Assembly: GCF_000420625.1 (NCBI RefSeq)
Contig: NZ_ATVH01000018.1
Location: forward strand, 124,001 to 188,000
Direction: 5' to 3'
DNA length: 64,000 nucleotides
Source of the DNA: Fodinicurvata sediminis DSM 21159
Lineage (GTDB): Bacteria; Pseudomonadota; Alphaproteobacteria; Kiloniellales; DSM-21159
A program made the position numbers and the translations under genes. The notes under the pieces are model-generated. The model was not told the DNA's origin and did not search any database. It saw only the letters and a program-made list of their open reading frames with translations. Positions 17,763 through 27,639 of the stretch are shown piece after piece (positions within the stretch are counted from its first letter, which is position 1; every line of letters starts with the position of its first letter).

Positions 17763-17791
17763 CACGGGTTGTTTCAGGCTATTCATGAGGG

Positions 17792-18697
17792 CTAGCGAGG
17801 CGGATCAAAGTATGAGCCAATCGCCTGGTTCATCTTTGCCTTTTCTTCTTCGTTCAATCCGCTCTCATACTGACGTGGAATGAAATCGCTGGCAGAGCCA
17901 TTCTGAAGGCCGCGAACAAAACGATAGAACTCCATGTTGTTCGCAACGTCCGCATTGGAGAGGTCTGTGCCCGCCATTTGCTGTGCCTCCTGGTCGGAGC
18001 CAGAGAGGCCATACACCAAGGCCAGGTTCTGACGATGCTTGGAAGTGGCGGAGGGTTCGTTGACGACATCCTCAAGAATGGCAATGGCATCGTTAAACTC
18101 ACCTCCCAAGGCCAGGGAGAGGGAGTAGTTCGTCAGCACGGACAGGTTCCGGGGAGAGAGGTTCAGGGCCTTCAGATAGTACTCCTGTGCACTCTCGTGA
18201 TTCTTGGCCAAATCCGCTGATACCCCCAAGCCATTGTAGATACGCCAGTTTTCCGGTTGATCCTTGCGCACCTCTTCCAGGAGAGCACGTGCCTCGGGGG
18301 CTTGTTCGAGCATGAGGTGAATCCGGGCCATACCCAGTTTGGCACCAATTGAGTTGGGGGCGAGATTCAGGGCGTTCCGATAAGCTTCGGTTGCCTGGTC
18401 CAGAAGGCGCGCCGTGACCATGGTATCCCCAAGCCCGATCCAGGGAGTGGGGCTCCTTGGGTCTTTCCTGCTGGCATCACGAAAAAGTTTCATGGCCAGG
18501 GAAAGGTCACCTGAGCTGGCGCTGGCGCTCGCTATACGCACGAGCTGTTGGGAAGACATACCCTTTGCATTCGGTGTTTCCAGGTTGGATCCGGAAACCG
18601 GTCGTTCATAGCGACTCTCCCCGACACCGCATCCTGCCAACCCCAGTAGCAGCAAAACAGGAAGAGCTCGAAGACAACGAATTGCGAAGGTTCTCAT
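17792..18697 (-). CDS. tadD: TadD-like TPR lipoprotein
   Basis: 301 residues with a lipobox (VLLLLGLAGC) and about five tetratricopeptide repeats between residues 50 and 235 (for example PWIGLGDTMVTARLLDQATEAYRNAL and WRIYNGLGVSADLAKNHESAQEYYLKAL). TadD proteins are outer-membrane-associated TPR lipoproteins needed for Tad pilus biogenesis, presumably for secretin assembly. It faces tadC tail to tail and lies downstream of the two TadE-like genes on the same strand, about 200 bases away, so it may have its own promoter in 18698-18900. Confidence 0.87.
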   Translation of the reverse strand: MRTFAIRCLRALPVLLLLGLAGCGVGESRYERPVSGSNLETPNAKGMSSQQLVRIASASASSGDLSLAMKLFRDASRKDPRSPTPWIGLGDTMVTARLLDQATEAYRNALNLAPNSIGAKLGMARIHLMLEQAPEARALLEEVRKDQPENWRIYNGLGVSADLAKNHESAQEYYLKALNLSPRNLSVLTNYSLSLALGGEFNDAIAILEDVVNEPSATSKHRQNLALVYGLSGSDQEAQQMAGTDLSNADVANNMEFYRFVRGLQNGSASDFIPRQYESGLNEEEKAKMNQAIGSYFDPPR

Positions 18698-18900
18698 GTA
18701 ACGACCCTTTCCGGGCAGGATTCAATATCGGAATGGGCCAGTTATAGCGACAGTACGGTTAATTTTTGGTTCATCGCGTTTTGGATAAGAGTGATGCACT
18801 TGGTTTGAGGGGGACTTTTCCCTGATCACAGGTCTTGTACATGATACCCTCGTGATTGCCGGAGCTCGCGCGGTCAGGGTCCTGCTGGCATGGAGCCTTG

Positions 18901-19482
18901 CTAGGGTGCAATCGTGGTCAGCCGCCCAGAGCGAGGGCGGAAGAACGAATGCCTGTGAACCAAACGTTCGCTGAACAAGAAACCGGGAAAGATTGGTTGA
19001 TAAGCAAAAACCGCTTCGCTTGCGATCAAGTTTTCATACTCACTTTCCACGAGTTCGGAGGCGACAAGGGTTTCCGTCTGTTCTGCCACGCGACTGTTGT
19101 GAGCAAGACTGCCATGATCTCTGACCCAGTTAACAGACAGGCCTTCTTCGGGGTCGTTTGAGATTGAGACTACAAAGACGCGATAATCGTCTTCCTCTAT
19201 CTGTAGCCGCTCGTCGAGTTGAGAGGTCAACTCAAAAATATCGCTTAGATGGCTTTCGCTGATTACCGCTTGGCGGGCTGTAATGTCCCCGATGCTCGCA
19301 ACGGTGCGTTCCACCTTGATTGAGAAGCGATAGAGATTGAAAGTTTCAAAACCACCCATAATCATAAGAAGTAGGACTGGCGCCATTAAGGCAAATTCAA
19401 CTGCAGAAACACCCCGTATCTCACCAAAGAAGTGTTTTATATATTTCAGAACTTCTTCAGTATAATTCATTCTATTGGTCAT
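18901..19482 (-). CDS. TadE/TadF-like pseudopilin
   Basis: 193 residues. A short cytoplasmic leader ends in the TadE-type processing motif G|VSAVEFALMAPVLLLMIMGG, after which the hydrophobic helix leads into an extracytoplasmic domain (GDITARQAVISESHLSDIFELTSQL) characteristic of the TadF-like second pseudopilin. It is presumably processed by CpaA and forms a minor pilin complex with the product of the upstream gene. Its start overlaps the preceding coding sequence by 11 bases, so the two are translationally coupled. Confidence 0.83.
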   Translation of the reverse strand: MTNRMNYTEEVLKYIKHFFGEIRGVSAVEFALMAPVLLLMIMGGFETFNLYRFSIKVERTVASIGDITARQAVISESHLSDIFELTSQLDERLQIEEDDYRVFVVSISNDPEEGLSVNWVRDHGSLAHNSRVAEQTETLVASELVESEYENLIASEAVFAYQPIFPGFLFSERLVHRHSFFRPRSGRLTTIAP

Positions 19483-20092
19483 ATTGCTCGTTCTTCACCA
19501 CAATGCGTGCGGATAAATCCAGAACTCCATCGGTGAAGAAGTTATGGAATAGCGGTGTCATGACCGACCAGGGATAGTGCAGTTCGTAAACAGTAATGCT
19601 TCCGGGGTCGCCTGCGCCTGCCAATCCAGACTCCTCATCCCATTGACCATTCCCGTTCAGGTCAGTGTAGGTATCTCCAGGATCGTATTCGCCGCTGCCG
19701 TTTCTGTCCTCGTAGGGTTCAGCCTTGCCTATCTCCCGGAACTCGTTGTAACTGATGATGTCGACAGCTAGTTTGTCGGGATCCACGAAATCCGGAAGGG
19801 ACTTGGCGGCAGCTTCAAGAATCCCGTTTTCCCTTTCTTCTGAACTGATTGCGGAGCCTTGGCCTGTCATTCCATAGCGCGCTGCTTGGTGTGCAGACCC
19901 TTCCAGTCCCGAACTGATCAACATGATCAGGCCAAGTTCGAGGATTGCCAGCACCATGAAGACAAGGAGCCCGGCCACGAGTGCGAACTCGACGGCTGCT
20001 GCACCTTCATTCCGCTGCCAGTAGCGATGCCACAAGACATGGATTCGATGATGATTTGTCAGGCTCATTTTTGAATGACCGGGAATAGCCAT
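19472..20092 (-). CDS. tadE: TadE-like pseudopilin with two calcium-loop-like motifs
   Basis: 206 residues. It has the TadE-type processing motif G|AAAVEFALVAGLLVFM near residue 30, a TM helix, and an extracytoplasmic domain. Residues 129-140 (DRNGSGEYDPGD) and 144-153 (DLNGNGQWDE) look like two tandem EF-hand or dockerin-type calcium loops, with Asp, Asn and Ser at ligand positions. TadE proteins are minor pseudopilins of the Tad system, and the calcium-like insert would lie outside the cytoplasm. The start is uncertain: ATG 20092 gives the longest form and a second ATG lies eight codons later. First gene of the minus-strand tadE-tadE-tadD group. Confidence 0.83.
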   Translation of the reverse strand: MAIPGHSKMSLTNHHRIHVLWHRYWQRNEGAAAVEFALVAGLLVFMVLAILELGLIMLISSGLEGSAHQAARYGMTGQGSAISSEERENGILEAAAKSLPDFVDPDKLAVDIISYNEFREIGKAEPYEDRNGSGEYDPGDTYTDLNGNGQWDEESGLAGAGDPGSITVYELHYPWSVMTPLFHNFFTDGVLDLSARIVVKNEQYDQ

Positions 20093-20253
20093 TCATGGGA
20101 ATGGCAGACGCCTGTAATTATGGGGCAAGCCATTGGCTTATCCTGAAGGCAAAAAGCTCACTTTCAGGACAAGGATAGGAGGAAAACCCTTAAAATAGGG
20201 CTAATGTAGCCGGGGAATTCTTGAGAGCAGTCCAGGACATGGGCCACTGGCTC

Positions 20254-20943
20254 TCAAGGCAAACGTTCGTATTCCACCTTGTTGCCTTTGTAGCGGAATA
20301 CAAGACGAACGAGGTTCTGGCTTTCCTTGTCGTACCAAAGGCGTGCCTGAATATCGCCTTTCATCTCCCAGCTATCGGTCTGGAAACGTCCGGCTGGCGT
20401 GTTGATCGTTTCCTCGCCGTGTTGGATGACCTCTATATCCGATGGGACATCTGAGGGGCGTCCCTTGTGAGGACGTATCAGGACTGGCGCGCGCAAGGCA
20501 TCTGGATTCCAGCCTGTGGCGGGCAAAGCCGCCGCCGGTAGCACGTGATCCCGGTCACCATCGTCATTCAGATGGATTTCACCGTTCTCGCCACGGCGCG
20601 CGGTGATATGACGAACCTTCTCGTCGTAATAGCCATTGGTATTGGTAATGTTGAGTTCGACGAGTTCCCCATTTTCCAGGATTTCCTCGGTTTCCTGTCT
20701 GACGCGCGTGATCACGATCGGTCCAATCTGAATTGTCGCCTCGCCCTTCTGGTGGGCAATCACACGATCACCCTTCCGTTCGACGCGCAAGTGGTGCTCG
20801 CCGACAGGAAAGCCGTTCAGGCGGATCCTGAATTCTGCATCGTCCAGAACCTGGGCATTGGCGGCGCCTGCAGTCGTCAGGCCTGCCATGAAGACGATCA
20901 GGCAGAGTGTCGGGATGAAAGGGAAACGTCTATGCCTATACAT
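20254..20943 (-). CDS. DUF6134-like exported protein
   Basis: 229 residues with a signal peptide (cleavage near GAANAQVLDD). The mature part looks all-beta and contains the family pattern of a ligand-like strand (FRIRLNGFPVGEHHLRVER), a conserved YYDEKVRHI region and the terminal RLWYDKESQNLVRLVFRYKG. The domain family has no established function; the fold recalls lipid-binding periplasmic proteins. It is a single gene between the Tad cluster and serS. The family assignment is from memory of the pattern. Confidence 0.6.
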   Translation of the reverse strand: MYRHRRFPFIPTLCLIVFMAGLTTAGAANAQVLDDAEFRIRLNGFPVGEHHLRVERKGDRVIAHQKGEATIQIGPIVITRVRQETEEILENGELVELNITNTNGYYDEKVRHITARRGENGEIHLNDDGDRDHVLPAAALPATGWNPDALRAPVLIRPHKGRPSDVPSDIEVIQHGEETINTPAGRFQTDSWEMKGDIQARLWYDKESQNLVRLVFRYKGNKVEYERLP

Positions 20944-21052
20944 AGCCCTTCAAATAGGAAGGGAATTTGTCGCCATGAAGGCATGATGTGGGCTGTGCCA
21001 ACAAATGACTCAGCCCAGACACGGCAGGACCATTGAGTAATGGCGATGGCAT

Positions 21053-22345
21053 TCAGTTGCTTGAAACGGGCGCGATCACGTCCTTGCCAACCTGAGGGCG
21101 CAGAACCTCGGGAACACGGACCGTCCCGTCGGCCTGTTGATAGTTCTCCAGGATGGCGATCAGGGCCCGGCTGATCGCGATGGCCGTGCCGTTCAGGGTA
21201 TGCAGGAATCCAGCCACCTTGCTGTCCTCTCCACGATAGCGGATGTTCAGGCGTCGTGCCTGGTAATCGGTGCAATTGCTGGTGCTGGTGATTTCGCCGA
21301 ATTCTCCGCCGTCGCCCCGTCCGGGCATCCAGGCTTCCAGGTCATACTTCCGGTAAGCTGCGGCCCCCAGGTCTCCGGTCGCATTCTCGATGACGCGGTA
21401 GGGAATGCCCAGGCCATCGAAGATCTGCTTTTCCAGGTCCAGCATCCGGTCATGCATCTTCGGGCTTTCCTCGGGCAGGGTAAAGGCGAACATCTCAACC
21501 TTCGTGAACTGGTGCACGCGATAGAGGCCCCGCGATGCCCGGCCGTATGCGCCCGCTTCCGTACGGAAGCAATGGCTGATGCCACAAAGCTTGATGGGCA
21601 ATCGTTCCGGGGCAAGGATTTCGCCGGCGTGAAGCCCTGCCAGTGTGATTTCCGAGGTGGCGATCAGGCTGAGATCGGTGTCGGCAATGCTGTAGATCTG
21701 GGTCTCCGGGCCGCGCGGAACATAACCTGTTCCCTGCATGACCTCGTTGCGGGCCAGGTCCGGGGTCGTGATCGGTGCGAAACCATCCTTCATCAGGATG
21801 CCAAGGGCATAGTTCTGCAACGCCAGGTCCAGCAGAACAGCATCATTCTTCAGGAAGTAGAAGCCATGTCCGGTGACCTTGCTGCCGGCCTCCATGTCGA
21901 TCAGATCCAGGCGCTCGCCGATTTCCAGATGGTCCTGCGCCTTGAAGTCGAAATCCGGCAGGGGCGTGCGTCCACGCTCGAATTCCACATTGTCGGCATC
22001 GGAGGCCCCGATCGGGGCGGCCGGATGGCTCATGTTGGGAATGATGGACTGGAGAGACTCCAGTTCCTCGGACACGCTCTGAAGCTCTTCCTCGACCTCG
22101 TTACGCCGATTGCGAAGCGCCTTGCCGCGGTCGATCAGCTCCTGCCGTTCGTCGGCATCCTTGGCCCCCTTGATGGACTTGGCGGTGGCGTTGGATTCCT
22201 GGTTCAAACCGTCAAGCTCTTGCTGCAGCTTGCGCCGTCTGTCGTTGAGTTCCACGAGCCGGTCGAGATCGACCTCTATGCCACGATTGATGCAGTTGCT
22301 GCGGACGGCTTCCAGGTTTTCCAGGATATATTTTCTATCCAGCAA
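21053..22345 (-). CDS. serS: Seryl-tRNA synthetase
   Basis: 430 residues, class II synthetase that charges tRNA-Ser and tRNA-Sec with serine. The N-terminal coiled-coil tRNA-binding arm (about 27-100) is clear. Motif 2 (FRTEAGAYGRASRGLYRVHQ) and motif 3 (LNGTAIAISRALIAILENYQ) are intact, with the serine-site TSNCTDYQARR. The start is TTG 22345 (MLDRKYILENLEAV aligns with the usual MLDIKFIRENP start), with GGGGACC just upstream. Length is typical. Confidence 0.97.
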   Translation of the reverse strand: MLDRKYILENLEAVRSNCINRGIEVDLDRLVELNDRRRKLQQELDGLNQESNATAKSIKGAKDADERQELIDRGKALRNRRNEVEEELQSVSEELESLQSIIPNMSHPAAPIGASDADNVEFERGRTPLPDFDFKAQDHLEIGERLDLIDMEAGSKVTGHGFYFLKNDAVLLDLALQNYALGILMKDGFAPITTPDLARNEVMQGTGYVPRGPETQIYSIADTDLSLIATSEITLAGLHAGEILAPERLPIKLCGISHCFRTEAGAYGRASRGLYRVHQFTKVEMFAFTLPEESPKMHDRMLDLEKQIFDGLGIPYRVIENATGDLGAAAYRKYDLEAWMPGRGDGGEFGEITSTSNCTDYQARRLNIRYRGEDSKVAGFLHTLNGTAIAISRALIAILENYQQADGTVRVPEVLRPQVGKDVIAPVSSN

Positions 22346-22571
22346 GAGAGGTCCCCATGATCAGCGAGTCAGAGTCTGTGCCAAAGGCCAGGCGAGGGGT
22401 GAAAGCCGTTTTCATCCCTGCACGGCGATGCTAGTTGACGACACAGGAACAAGCCCTGCGTCAACAGGAAAGTTGCATGGCGTAAGGTACAGATGTATTC
22501 CGCTCGCGAAAGCCCGTTTTTCTCCGCGCCCATACCTTGACCTTGCCTTATTGCCTGACAAGAGTGCCGCC

Positions 22572-22745
22572 ATGTCACAGACAGACAGGAAATCCGCCTC
22601 AAGTACATCTTCCAGTCCGAAATCGGGAAGTGAGGATCGCCAGGCTCGCCTGGCTTCGGCTCTGCGCGCGAACCTGAAGAAGCGCAAGGCGCAGGTACGT
22701 TCACGTAAGGCGAACGAGGATGATGCGCAAAACAAGGAAGAATGA
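22572..22745 (+). CDS. Small basic protein upstream of murA
   Basis: 57 residues beginning MSQTDRKSASS. It has a Ser-rich, probably disordered N-terminus and a basic helical end (RLASALRANLKKRKAQVRSRK). Comparable small basic proteins are common just before murA in alphaproteobacteria, but no function is known to me. It ends 47 bases before murA in the same direction, so cotranscription is likely. A longer frame extends upstream, but the ATG at 22572 fits the family-like N-terminus best. Confidence 0.6.
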   Translation: MSQTDRKSASSTSSSPKSGSEDRQARLASALRANLKKRKAQVRSRKANEDDAQNKEE

Positions 22746-22792
22746 GGCTTCGTCATCTCCAGGCGGCAATAAGTGAACACGGCAAGGATTGA

Positions 22793-24079
22793 ATGGACAA
22801 GATCAAGATTACCGGCGGTGTCCCCTTGAAGGGGACAATCCGTATCAGCGGATCCAAGAATGCCGCGCTTCCGCTCATGGCGGCCAGCCTTCTTACATCC
22901 GAAACCCTGCGCTTGGACAATGTTCCACAGTTGGCTGACATTCGAACCATGTGCGAACTGCTTGACCTGCTGGGCGTAAGCATCGAGGACAATCGCGTCA
23001 GTGATGGATCTGGTGACCTTGCCTTTGCCGCGAACAGCCTGACGTCCACGGTTGCCCCCTATGACCTGGTCCGCAAGATGCGCGCCTCTGTCCTGGTTCT
23101 CGGGCCGCTGCTGGCACGTCTGGGGCACGCGGAAGTCTCTCTGCCTGGGGGTTGTGCCATTGGAACACGTCCCGTTGATCTGCACCTGTCCGGGTTGGAG
23201 GCCATGGGCGCCGAGATCGAGTTGGCTGAGGGCTACATCAAGGCGCGTGCCCCCAAGGGATTGAAAGGGGCTGAAGTCTTGTTCTCCAATGTCTCCGTAG
23301 GGGCCACGGAGAACCTGATGATGGCCGCGGCACTTGCGGAAGGGGAAACCCGACTGGTCAATGCGGCTCGTGAGCCGGAAATCGTGGATCTGGCCAACTG
23401 CCTTGTGTCCATGGGGGCGCAGCTTGAGGGTGCCGGTAGTGATGTCATCACCATCAAAGGGGTGCCATCACTCAATGGTGCCCGCCACAGTGTCATACCG
23501 GACCGCATCGAAACCGGAACCTTCGTCATGGCGGCCGCGATAAGTGACGGCGACCTGCAGTTGGAGGGCGCGCGCCCGGATCATCTTGAAAAGCCCTTCC
23601 AGGTGCTTCGACAGGCGGGTGTCGCGATCGAGCCCAACGACAAGGGCCTGCGGGTCTATCGCGCCAATGGCCCCCTGCAGGGAACCGATATCATGACCGA
23701 GGCCTTTCCCGGCTTCGCCACCGATCTCCAGGCCCAGTTCATGGCCTTGATGGCCACGGCAGAAGGGGCCTCGATGATTACGGAGACGATTTTCGAGAAT
23801 CGCTTCATGCATGTGCCGGAACTGACACGTATGGGGGCCGACATTACGGTTCATGGAGCCTCTGCGCTTGTGCGGGGCCAGAAGAGGCTAAAAGCGGCGC
23901 CAGTCATGGCCACGGACCTGAGAGCCTCTGTTTCTCTTGTCCTGGCAGCACTTGCTGCAGAGGGAGAAACAGAGCTCAATCGCGTCTATCATCTGGACCG
24001 TGGGTATGAGCGGATCGAGGAAAAATTGGCGACCTGCGGAGCAAGCATAGCCAGAAGCAAGGAGGATATATCCTCATGA
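22793..24079 (+). CDS. murA: UDP-N-acetylglucosamine 1-carboxyvinyltransferase
   Basis: 428 residues. It catalyses the first committed step of peptidoglycan synthesis, moving enolpyruvate from PEP to UDP-GlcNAc. The substrate-binding SGSKNAALP is at residues 19-27 and the active-site cysteine, target of fosfomycin, is C121 in [15 protein letters not shown], so fosfomycin sensitivity at this residue is expected. The protein shows the expected pseudo-symmetric two-domain pattern and full length. The stop overlaps the DUF2948 start (ATGA). Confidence 0.97.
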   Translation: MDKIKITGGVPLKGTIRISGSKNAALPLMAASLLTSETLRLDNVPQLADIRTMCELLDLLGVSIEDNRVSDGSGDLAFAANSLTSTVAPYDLVRKMRASVLVLGPLLARLGHAEVSLPGGCAIGTRPVDLHLSGLEAMGAEIELAEGYIKARAPKGLKGAEVLFSNVSVGATENLMMAAALAEGETRLVNAAREPEIVDLANCLVSMGAQLEGAGSDVITIKGVPSLNGARHSVIPDRIETGTFVMAAAISDGDLQLEGARPDHLEKPFQVLRQAGVAIEPNDKGLRVYRANGPLQGTDIMTEAFPGFATDLQAQFMALMATAEGASMITETIFENRFMHVPELTRMGADITVHGASALVRGQKRLKAAPVMATDLRASVSLVLAALAAEGETELNRVYHLDRGYERIEEKLATCGASIARSKEDISS

Positions 24080-24648
24080 CGGATTCAACGGCGTTGAAGC
24101 TGCGTGCACGTGATGCAACTGACATGGATGTAATTGCGTCCTGCCTGCAGGATTCGCTCGTGCCGGTACGGGACATCGCCTTCATGAAGAGGGAAAAACG
24201 CTTTGTCATGGTTCTGAACCGCTTCAAGTGGGAAGAACTGGAGGAAGCGGAAGCCATGGGGCGCGCCTTGCATAAATTGCAGGCCGAGGATGACTTGCAG
24301 GGCGAAGACCTGCCAGAAGTGGATGCGGGGCTGGATACAGATGCCAAGGACGCCAGTTTCGAGGATGCTGAGGCCCGTCCCGTGTATCACCGGACCCACG
24401 CCGGCCTGGTCTTCGACAAGGTGCGGGGTGTGTCGACGCGCAACATCGATTTGCAGGATAAGGCCCACTTCCTGAACCTGCTGACCATTGCGACCTGGCC
24501 GAAGGAAATCATCCTCTATTTCTCGCAAGGTGGCGAAATCCGCCTGCAAGTCTCCGAAGTCCGCTGCCACATGAAGGATCTGGGCGAACCCTGGCCAACT
24601 TTCGCGCGGCCGGAGCATGCGCTGGACGCAGAACCGGAAGCCCGCTAA
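24076..24648 (+). CDS. DUF2948 family protein
   Basis: 190 residues. The N-terminal segment [30 protein letters not shown] and the HNRFKWE-like VLNRFKWEE are characteristic of DUF2948, an alphaproteobacterial family of unknown function normally located beside murA and hisD. No signal peptide or TM helix is visible, so it is cytoplasmic. It is translationally coupled to murA by an ATGA overlap. Confidence 0.85.
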   Translation: MTDSTALKLRARDATDMDVIASCLQDSLVPVRDIAFMKREKRFVMVLNRFKWEELEEAEAMGRALHKLQAEDDLQGEDLPEVDAGLDTDAKDASFEDAEARPVYHRTHAGLVFDKVRGVSTRNIDLQDKAHFLNLLTIATWPKEIILYFSQGGEIRLQVSEVRCHMKDLGEPWPTFARPEHALDAEPEAR

Positions 24649-24724
24649 ACCTTCGGTGTTCTCGAGCATTCCTGGGTCAATCTGAAAAAGGCCCTATTCT
24701 CCAAAGCCGACGGGAGAAGGCGCA

Positions 24725-25387
24725 GTGCCTCAAACCCAACCGCTTGTTCTGGCTGTTCCGAAAGGGCGCATTCTCAAGGAGCTTGTGCCTTTGCTGGAGG
24801 CTGTGGGTATCGTACCAGAAGAAGCGTTTTCCGATGATTCTTCGCGCCAGTTGCGGTTCCGTACCAACCTGCCTGAGATAGAGGTCGTGCGGGTTCGGTC
24901 CTTTGATGTGGCGACTTTTGTGGCCTTTGGTGCGGCCCATTTGGGAGTGGCGGGTAATGACGTTCTCATGGAGTTCGATTATCCGGAAATCTATGCGCCC
25001 GTTGACCTGGCCATCGGCCATTGTCGCCTGTCTGTCGCTGAACCTCAAAGCTTGCAGAAAAGCGATGATCCGGCCCGCTGGAGCCATATTCGCGTTGCCA
25101 CGAAATACCCTTCGGTTACACGTGAACATTTTGCTGCCCGCGGGGTTCAGGCAGAATGCATCAAGCTGAACGGTGCCATGGAGCTGGCGCCGGCTCTGGG
25201 ACTGTGTCGGCGCATTGTGGATCTGGTGTCCACAGGAAGCACACTGGCGGCGAATGATCTGGTGGAAGTGGAAACCATAGCTGAAGTGACCTCCAAGCTG
25301 ATCGTGAACAGGGCTGCCCTCAAGACGCGCCCGAAAGCGCTGAATGGATGGATCGACAGATTTCGCGAGGCTGTAGATGCCGTATGA
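24725..25387 (+). CDS. hisG: ATP phosphoribosyltransferase, short form
   Basis: 220 residues from GTG 24725, preceded by GGGAGAAGG. It is the first enzyme of histidine synthesis (ATP + PRPP). [10 protein letters not shown] at the N-terminus and the PRPP-binding [14 protein letters not shown] near the C-terminus are diagnostic. It lacks the C-terminal ACT-like regulatory domain of long HisG, and short forms normally need the HisRS-like subunit HisZ. No hisZ is in this window. Overlaps hisD by 11 bases. Confidence 0.95.
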   Translation: MPQTQPLVLAVPKGRILKELVPLLEAVGIVPEEAFSDDSSRQLRFRTNLPEIEVVRVRSFDVATFVAFGAAHLGVAGNDVLMEFDYPEIYAPVDLAIGHCRLSVAEPQSLQKSDDPARWSHIRVATKYPSVTREHFAARGVQAECIKLNGAMELAPALGLCRRIVDLVSTGSTLAANDLVEVETIAEVTSKLIVNRAALKTRPKALNGWIDRFREAVDAV

Positions 25388-26684
25388 ACTCGACACCTCC
25401 CGAACCTCGTTCGAGAGTGATTTCAATAGCTTTCTGCAGGCGCGCCGGGATTCCGAAGAGGCTGTGGATGAGACGGTGAAGGACATCATTGCGCGTGTTC
25501 GTCGCGAGGGGGACACCGCCCTGATCCAACTGACCGAACAACTTGACAGGGTAACCCTGACAGCCAGCAGCTTGCGCTTCGGCACGGCCGAGATCGATGA
25601 GGCCGAAAGTCTTTGCGAGACTGAAACACTCGAGGCTCTGGCCGTCGCGACCGAGCGTATCACGGACTATCATCGGCGACAGAGACCCGAGGATCTCTGT
25701 TATGAGGATGCGCTCGGGGTGCGTCTGGGGCATCGCTGGACTGCCATGGAAGCAGCTGGCATCTACGTTCCAGGAGGCACAGCATCCTATCCCTCTTCCG
25801 TCCTGATGAACGCAATACCCGCAAAGGTCGCCGGTGTGGAGCGGGTTGCCATGGCCGTGCCAACCCCGGAGGGTCGCATCAACCCGTTGGTTCTCGTGGC
25901 GGCGCGCATGGCGGGTGTGGACGAGATCTATCGCATGGGTGGTGCCCAGGCAGTGGCTGCGCTGGCATACGGGACCGAGACTGTTGCCCCGGTGGACAAG
26001 ATTACCGGACCCGGCAATGCCTATGTGGCCTCGGCCAAGCGTCAGGTTTTCGGCCAGGTGGGAATCGACATGATTGCCGGGCCCTCAGAGATATTGGTGA
26101 TCGCGGATGGCCAGAACGATCCGGCCTGGATTGCTGCGGATCTACTCAGTCAGGCGGAGCATGATACGTCGGCCCAGTCGATCCTGATTTCAGACGATTC
26201 GACATTCCTGGAAGCGGTGCAGCAACAGATCGATGTTCATCTTCAGCGTTTGCCGCGCAGTGAGATTGCCAGTCAGAGCTGGCGCCAGCATGGCGCCCTG
26301 ATCAAGGTCGAGGACCTGGAGGAGGCGCCAGGACTGGTGGATCGGGTCGCACCTGAGCATCTGGAGTTGGCGGTTGCAGATCCGGACGGCATGGCGAAGA
26401 AAATTCGCCATGCCGGCGCAATCTTTCTGGGCCGGCATACACCCGAAGCGCTTGGGGATTACCTGGCTGGTCCCAACCATGTTCTCCCCACCGGGCGCTC
26501 TGCACGCTTCTCCTCTGGTCTCTCCGTGCTGGATTTCATGAAGCGCAGTTCCCTGATCCAGGCGACGGAGGAGTCATTGCGCAGCATTGCACCGCCAGCC
26601 ATGGCATTGGCCCATGCCGAAGGACTGGATGCGCATGCACTCTCGCTTGCCATTCGTCTGGGGCGGGACGAACAGGGCAACTGA
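25377..26684 (+). CDS. hisD: Histidinol dehydrogenase
   Basis: 435 residues. It catalyses the last two steps of histidine synthesis, oxidising L-histidinol to histidine with NAD and zinc. Signature regions include [27 protein letters not shown], the zinc and substrate residues in [10 protein letters not shown], and the catalytic Glu-His pair in RVAPEHLEL. Length is normal. It overlaps hisG and is followed four bases later by UPF0262. Confidence 0.97.
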   Translation: MPYELDTSRTSFESDFNSFLQARRDSEEAVDETVKDIIARVRREGDTALIQLTEQLDRVTLTASSLRFGTAEIDEAESLCETETLEALAVATERITDYHRRQRPEDLCYEDALGVRLGHRWTAMEAAGIYVPGGTASYPSSVLMNAIPAKVAGVERVAMAVPTPEGRINPLVLVAARMAGVDEIYRMGGAQAVAALAYGTETVAPVDKITGPGNAYVASAKRQVFGQVGIDMIAGPSEILVIADGQNDPAWIAADLLSQAEHDTSAQSILISDDSTFLEAVQQQIDVHLQRLPRSEIASQSWRQHGALIKVEDLEEAPGLVDRVAPEHLELAVADPDGMAKKIRHAGAIFLGRHTPEALGDYLAGPNHVLPTGRSARFSSGLSVLDFMKRSSLIQATEESLRSIAPPAMALAHAEGLDAHALSLAIRLGRDEQGN

Positions 26685-26688
26685 AGCC

Positions 26689-27165
26689 ATGATCGACCAC
26701 CGCATCGTCAACATTACACTCGACGAGCGGATGGGAGCTCGGCGCACTCCTGAAGTCGAACACGAACGTGCCGTCGCGATCTATGATTTGCTGGAAGACA
26801 ATCACTTCGCGCCTCACGGGGATTTTGTCGGACCTTTTGTCCTGCATCTTGGCATCATGGAGAACACGCGGCTTGTGTTCGAGGTCTACGATCGTACGGC
26901 AAGTGAACAACTCTGCAGTATCGTTCTGCCGCTGGTGCCTTTCAGGAAGCTGGTCAAGGACTATTTCCTGGTTTGTGAAAGCTACTACGAGGCCATTCGC
27001 ACAGCCAGTCCCTCTCAGATCGAGGCCATAGACATGGGACGACGCGGCCTGCACAACGAGGGTGCGGAGTTGCTGCGTGAGCGCCTGAGCGGAAAGGTCG
27101 AGGTGGATCACGATACGTCACGGCGCCTGTTCACGCTGCTTTGTGTCCTGCATGTGCGCGGGTGA
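26689..27165 (+). CDS. UPF0262 family protein
   Basis: 158 residues from ATG 26689, four bases after hisD. The whole protein ([49 protein letters not shown]) fits UPF0262, an alphaproteobacterial cytoplasmic family of unknown function regularly found between hisD and a low-molecular-weight phosphatase gene, as here. A longer frame overlapping hisD exists but would disagree with the family start. Confidence 0.88.
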   Translation: MIDHRIVNITLDERMGARRTPEVEHERAVAIYDLLEDNHFAPHGDFVGPFVLHLGIMENTRLVFEVYDRTASEQLCSIVLPLVPFRKLVKDYFLVCESYYEAIRTASPSQIEAIDMGRRGLHNEGAELLRERLSGKVEVDHDTSRRLFTLLCVLHVRG

Positions 27166-27171
27166 GGGGCT

Positions 27172-27618
27172 ATGGCTGCCGATCTTCCAGGAGCCGTACT
27201 TTTCGCCTGTACGGAAAATTCCATTCGCTCCCCAATTGCCGAAGCGATCCTGAAGCACCTGCTGGGACACAAGATTTATGTGGATTCCGCCGGAATTCGG
27301 GCCGGGGAAGTGGATGGGTTTGCCATTGCCGTTCTGGACGAGATGGGGATCGATCTCTCACGCCATCGAAGCAAAACCTTCGATGATCTGCAGGACAGTT
27401 CCTTCGACTTGATCGTGTCACTGTCGCCGGAAGCCCAGCATGCTGCCATCGAAATGACCCGAACCATGGCCTGCGATGTGGAGTTCTGGAACACCTTCGA
27501 TCCCTCCCTGACCGAAGGCAATCGTGAAATCCAGCTCCAGGCCTATCGGGACGTACGCGACCAGCTTATGGAACGCATCAGGGCGCGTTTCCCGGAAGAC
27601 CTGAAACCTGAGGTTTGA
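27172..27618 (+). CDS. Low-molecular-weight protein tyrosine phosphatase family protein
   Basis: 148 residues. The active-site loop C-x5-R-S is present as CTENSIRS close to the N-terminus and the general-acid aspartate lies in FDPSLTEG, so it looks catalytically complete. The family includes protein tyrosine phosphatases and ArsC-type arsenate reductases; the extra cysteines needed for the thioredoxin-coupled ArsC cycle are not apparent, which favours a phosphatase. It lies six bases after UPF0262, in the hisG-hisD run. Confidence 0.85.
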   Translation: MAADLPGAVLFACTENSIRSPIAEAILKHLLGHKIYVDSAGIRAGEVDGFAIAVLDEMGIDLSRHRSKTFDDLQDSSFDLIVSLSPEAQHAAIEMTRTMACDVEFWNTFDPSLTEGNREIQLQAYRDVRDQLMERIRARFPEDLKPEV

Positions 27619-27639
27619 AGCCCTTTCCGGCCGGTTTCA

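Noticed and set aside
21137-22360. A 407-codon open frame antisense to serS
   Set aside because: serS on the minus strand has all class II motifs; the plus-strand translation has no family features.
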